A stretch of 64,000 nt of DNA, taken from positions 249,521 through 313,520 of the forward strand of contig NZ_BDHH01000004.1 in the NCBI RefSeq assembly GCF_001748365.1, in the 5' to 3' direction. A program made the translations under genes and the position numbers. Position 1 is the stretch's first letter. Every line of letters begins with the position of its first letter. This stretch comes from Fusibacter sp. 3D3. GTDB taxonomy: Bacteria > Bacillota > Clostridia > Peptostreptococcales > Acidaminobacteraceae. The notes under the pieces were generated by a model. It did no database searches, was not told the origin of the DNA, and saw only the letters and a program-made list of their open reading frames with translations. Of the stretch, positions 62,160 through 64,000 are shown piece by piece.

Positions 62160-62532
62160 ATTTTGCAAACAGATAAAGACCATCAGCATCCGCTATGACT
62201 TCATGTTGTTCGCCCTTGTTAAAGATAGAGATAACGCCAGGAGCATACGACATTTCGGTGGTTTGATTTAGGCAAATGCCTGTGCCAGAGATGATCTCGT
62301 GTGTTTCAAGTTGTGATTCATGGACGTGCATGCCGATTTTCATAAAGGGCTCAATTTTCACAAGGTGATAACTAAAGAGACCATCTGTTTGTTCAGAAGT
62401 GATAATGTGCTTTAAGCTTACACCTTGAAATTGTTTGTGTGCATGCCACTGGAGCTTATCAAATTCAACTTTTGAATTGGGCAGTACAAGGTGACCTTTT
62501 GAAAAAGTTTGAAATAGATTTTGGTTTTCCAT
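62140..62532 (-). CDS. Cupin-domain protein
   Basis: A 130-residue single-cupin protein. Motif 1 reads MHVHESQLETHEIISGTG, with two His and Glu metal ligands, and motif 2 reads PGVISIFNKGEQHEVI with His. These intact ligands suggest a metal-binding enzyme or sensor. The ribosome site is weak (AAGGAC some 9 bases away). It is convergent with the AraC gene. Role unknown. Confidence 0.82.
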   Translation of the reverse strand: MENQNLFQTFSKGHLVLPNSKVEFDKLQWHAHKQFQGVSLKHIITSEQTDGLFSYHLVKIEPFMKIGMHVHESQLETHEIISGTGICLNQTTEMSYAPGVISIFNKGEQHEVIADADGLYLFAKFMPALV

Positions 62533-62635
62533 AGTGTGTCCTTTCTATCAATAGATGTGTTGAGAAATTGTTTATTTGAGACGTTAATTTGATTCTAATG
62601 GAAATGTACTTGTTTTAATTGTAAAAAATTGCGGT

Positions 62636-62760
62636 TATCAAAGCGTATACTCAGTCCGCTTCGCTCCCTTCGTAATCCTTGCAATCCTATCGGATTGCAT
62701 CCAGTGGGAGTCCAACCTCCCACTGGATCAGGCGAACCCCCACTTTAAGAAGTGGGGGAC
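62636..62760 (-). repeat. Dispersed hairpin repeat, copy C (longest, inverted)
   Basis: On the minus strand: a CCCCCACTT/AAGTGGGGG hairpin, then a TCCAGTGGGA/TCCCACTGGA hairpin, a TGCAATCC/GGATTGCA hairpin, and the tail GAAGGGAGCGAAGCGGACTG also found in copies A and B. No ORF fits. It may be an IS200/IS605-type end or a miniature element. The remaining intergenic sequence (62533-62981) shows only this repeat and the terminator. Confidence 0.7.
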
Positions 62761-62906
62761 ATCTCCTCAAGGGTTATATACATGAGTTTATAGATATAGG
62801 AATAACAGCAAACTCGCGAGCGATCTATGAATTTGCCTCTTGATTCACCCATCTGAATATGGTACAATTTCGTTAATTGAATCTTGACTTTTGCAGCAAA
62901 ACAACA

Positions 62907-62958
62907 AAAAAACACCCTTGATCCCATTGCAAACAGTGGGATTCAAGGGTTTCTTTTT
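62907..62958 (-). terminator. Terminator of the partial transposase gene
   Basis: AACCCTTGA and TCAAGGGT arms with an inner TCCCA/TGGGA pairing. On the minus strand a run of seven Ts follows. Confidence 0.8.
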
Positions 62959-62981
62959 TTGCGTTTTTTTGTAGCGTAAAT

Positions 62982-64000
62982 CTATCTCGTTTTGGTTTCT
63001 GAAATATTTTTTTTAATCTGTTGAAGTGTTCTTATCTTCGTTGAAAAATCAACATTTGTCACGTCTCCGATATCCTTTAAAACTTCATCGTAATAATCAA
63101 ACAAGTAATAGTTTTGATCTACATTTGTACATGTACATTTGCTTAAACTGTCGATGATGCGTGTGATGGTGTGTTTGCCATCCATTTTAAACTCTAAAAT
63201 CCTAGCAAGCACCAAAGCTATGAAGCATGTTAAGAAATGTGCTTTGATGTGGTCTTGTGTTGAAACATATACAGGTCTCGTTTCAAGATCACTTTTGGTA
63301 ACCTTAAAGGATTCTTCTATCTTCCAAAGGCCTCTGTAGATTTCAATCACTTCACTGGCACTCTTCTTGTATTCGCTTGTGATGAGCACGTAGTAGCCAT
63401 CAAGAGCCTCTTGCGCTTTTATTTTCTCCTCATCAAGGCTTAAAGCAGTTATATCAGCAATTTCGCCAGTATCTTTTACAAAACTAAGGTTCTTCACATA
63501 TCCAGCAGCCCCATAGGATGTAGAGCGATTATAGTTTGAAGGTGTTTTTATAAGCTTCTTAGCTTTTTCAATGGCTTTAGCGCGTTCCATCCTAGCTTTC
63601 TTCGCATATTTTTCGCTATAGAAAACCACTTGCTTGGCATCGATGGTTTTCTTTTGCTTTTTTCCAGAAGTCATGGTAACCCAAATTTCAGTCGGGTAAA
63701 TGCGTTCCTTCCACTTATAGTCATCCCCTTTAAAAACATAGCCCTCTTCATCTAAAATATAGTCTTTTAAAGCTTTGTTGGCGCCTCTAGCGGAGTAACT
63801 AAAAACAAAGCCATCGTTTGCTGAAAGTGTGTACTGAATGTTGTCACCTGTGGACATCCCTTTGTCAGCAACCACGATGACTTTTCCTAAATCAAACTCT
63901 TTTTTCATTCTAGAAAAAGTGGGTCTGTAGGTGAGACAGTCATTGGTATTGCCTGAATAAAGATCGTAGGTAATGGGGATGCCGTTGGTGTCCATGAAAA
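62982..64000 (-). CDS. DDE transposase (IS1634/IS4-like), N-terminus outside window
   Basis: The C-terminal ~339 residues of a transposase. The second acidic residue of the triad is in VVADKGMSTGDNIQYTLS, and the final one in YRGLWKIEESFKVTK, the Y-R-E-K type signature of this group. A basic insertion (KKARMERAKAIEKAKK) separates them. It uses the RNase H fold to cut element ends. The frame runs off the window edge, so the left part and the terminal inverted repeats are not visible. Confidence 0.85.
   Translation of the reverse strand, partial: FMDTNGIPITYDLYSGNTNDCLTYRPTFSRMKKEFDLGKVIVVADKGMSTGDNIQYTLSANDGFVFSYSARGANKALKDYILDEEGYVFKGDDYKWKERIYPTEIWVTMTSGKKQKKTIDAKQVVFYSEKYAKKARMERAKAIEKAKKLIKTPSNYNRSTSYGAAGYVKNLSFVKDTGEIADITALSLDEEKIKAQEALDGYYVLITSEYKKSASEVIEIYRGLWKIEESFKVTKSDLETRPVYVSTQDHIKAHFLTCFIALVLARILEFKMDGKHTITRIIDSLSKCTCTNVDQNYYLFDYYDEVLKDIGDVTNVDFSTKIRTLQQIKKNISETKTR

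Noticed and set aside
62745..62927. 60-codon minus-strand frame
   Set aside because: It runs through the dispersed repeat and intergenic sequence and shows no family features.

Overview
The window looks like chromosomal DNA of a strictly anaerobic, low-GC Firmicute of class Clostridia. The evidence is AT-rich codon use, strong AGGAGG-type ribosome sites, the block of a YaaO-type decarboxylase, darA, holB, ricT, trmN6 and rsmI, an anaerobic (cobalt-early) corrinoid pathway and sigma-54 enhancer-binding regulators. A Fusibacter/Acidaminobacter-like relative is plausible, but I cannot assign a genus from the sequence alone.

Layout. 1-14.8 kb holds signalling and housekeeping genes: an EAL/HDOD protein cut by the window edge, HD and PHP hydrolases, a DMT exporter, a GGDEF and a GGDEF-EAL protein, a CPA2 antiporter paired with a PII-like protein, release factor 3 (prfC), topoisomerase III (topB) and a CPA1 antiporter. 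15.0-17.1 kb is an IS110-family element with a long 3' non-coding end, followed by the remnant of an MFS gene. 17.7-20.4 kb has a GntR regulator, a NiaR-type repressor, a PfoR/EIIC-like membrane protein and a tiny Cys4 protein. 20.5-25.6 kb has a broken chemotaxis-receptor gene, murI, a membrane protein that looks like a catalytically dead P-type ATPase, and an aminotransferase. 25.7-32.1 kb is the conserved yaaO-darA-holB-ricT-trmN6-rsmI block, with a signal peptidase where tmk usually lies.

32.1-45.0 kb is a catabolic island between rsmI and an abrB-type gene, which are neighbours in many Firmicutes. Two tandem sigma-54 activators precede two operons. Each operon has a near-consensus -24/-12 promoter and a similar AT-rich palindrome about 115 bp upstream. 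The second operon encodes a cupin, an SDR, a 3-hydroxyacyl-CoA-dehydrogenase-like enzyme, a cyclase-family hydrolase and a BKACE-family lyase. That is the enzyme set of anaerobic phloroglucinol degradation (phloroglucinol to dihydrophloroglucinol to 3-hydroxy-5-oxohexanoate to triacetate to acetoacetate plus acetoacetyl-CoA). The first operon encodes a DAPG/phloretin-hydrolase-like enzyme, a ferredoxin and a fumarate-reductase-like flavoprotein. It would release phloroglucinol from acylphloroglucinols or flavonoid-derived compounds. An OFA-type MFS transporter and a DUF1097 membrane protein follow. This island is my candidate for the undescribed system.

46.8-61.1 kb is one 14-kb minus-strand operon behind a cobalamin riboswitch: cbiX-C-D-E-T-L-F-G-H-J, then hemA, a precorrin-2 dehydrogenase, hemC, cobA-hemD, hemB and hemL. 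It carries everything from glutamyl-tRNA to about cobyrinic acid, with no hemE. The right end has an AraC regulator, a cupin protein, a multi-hairpin dispersed repeat and a partial IS4/IS1634-like transposase cut by the window edge.
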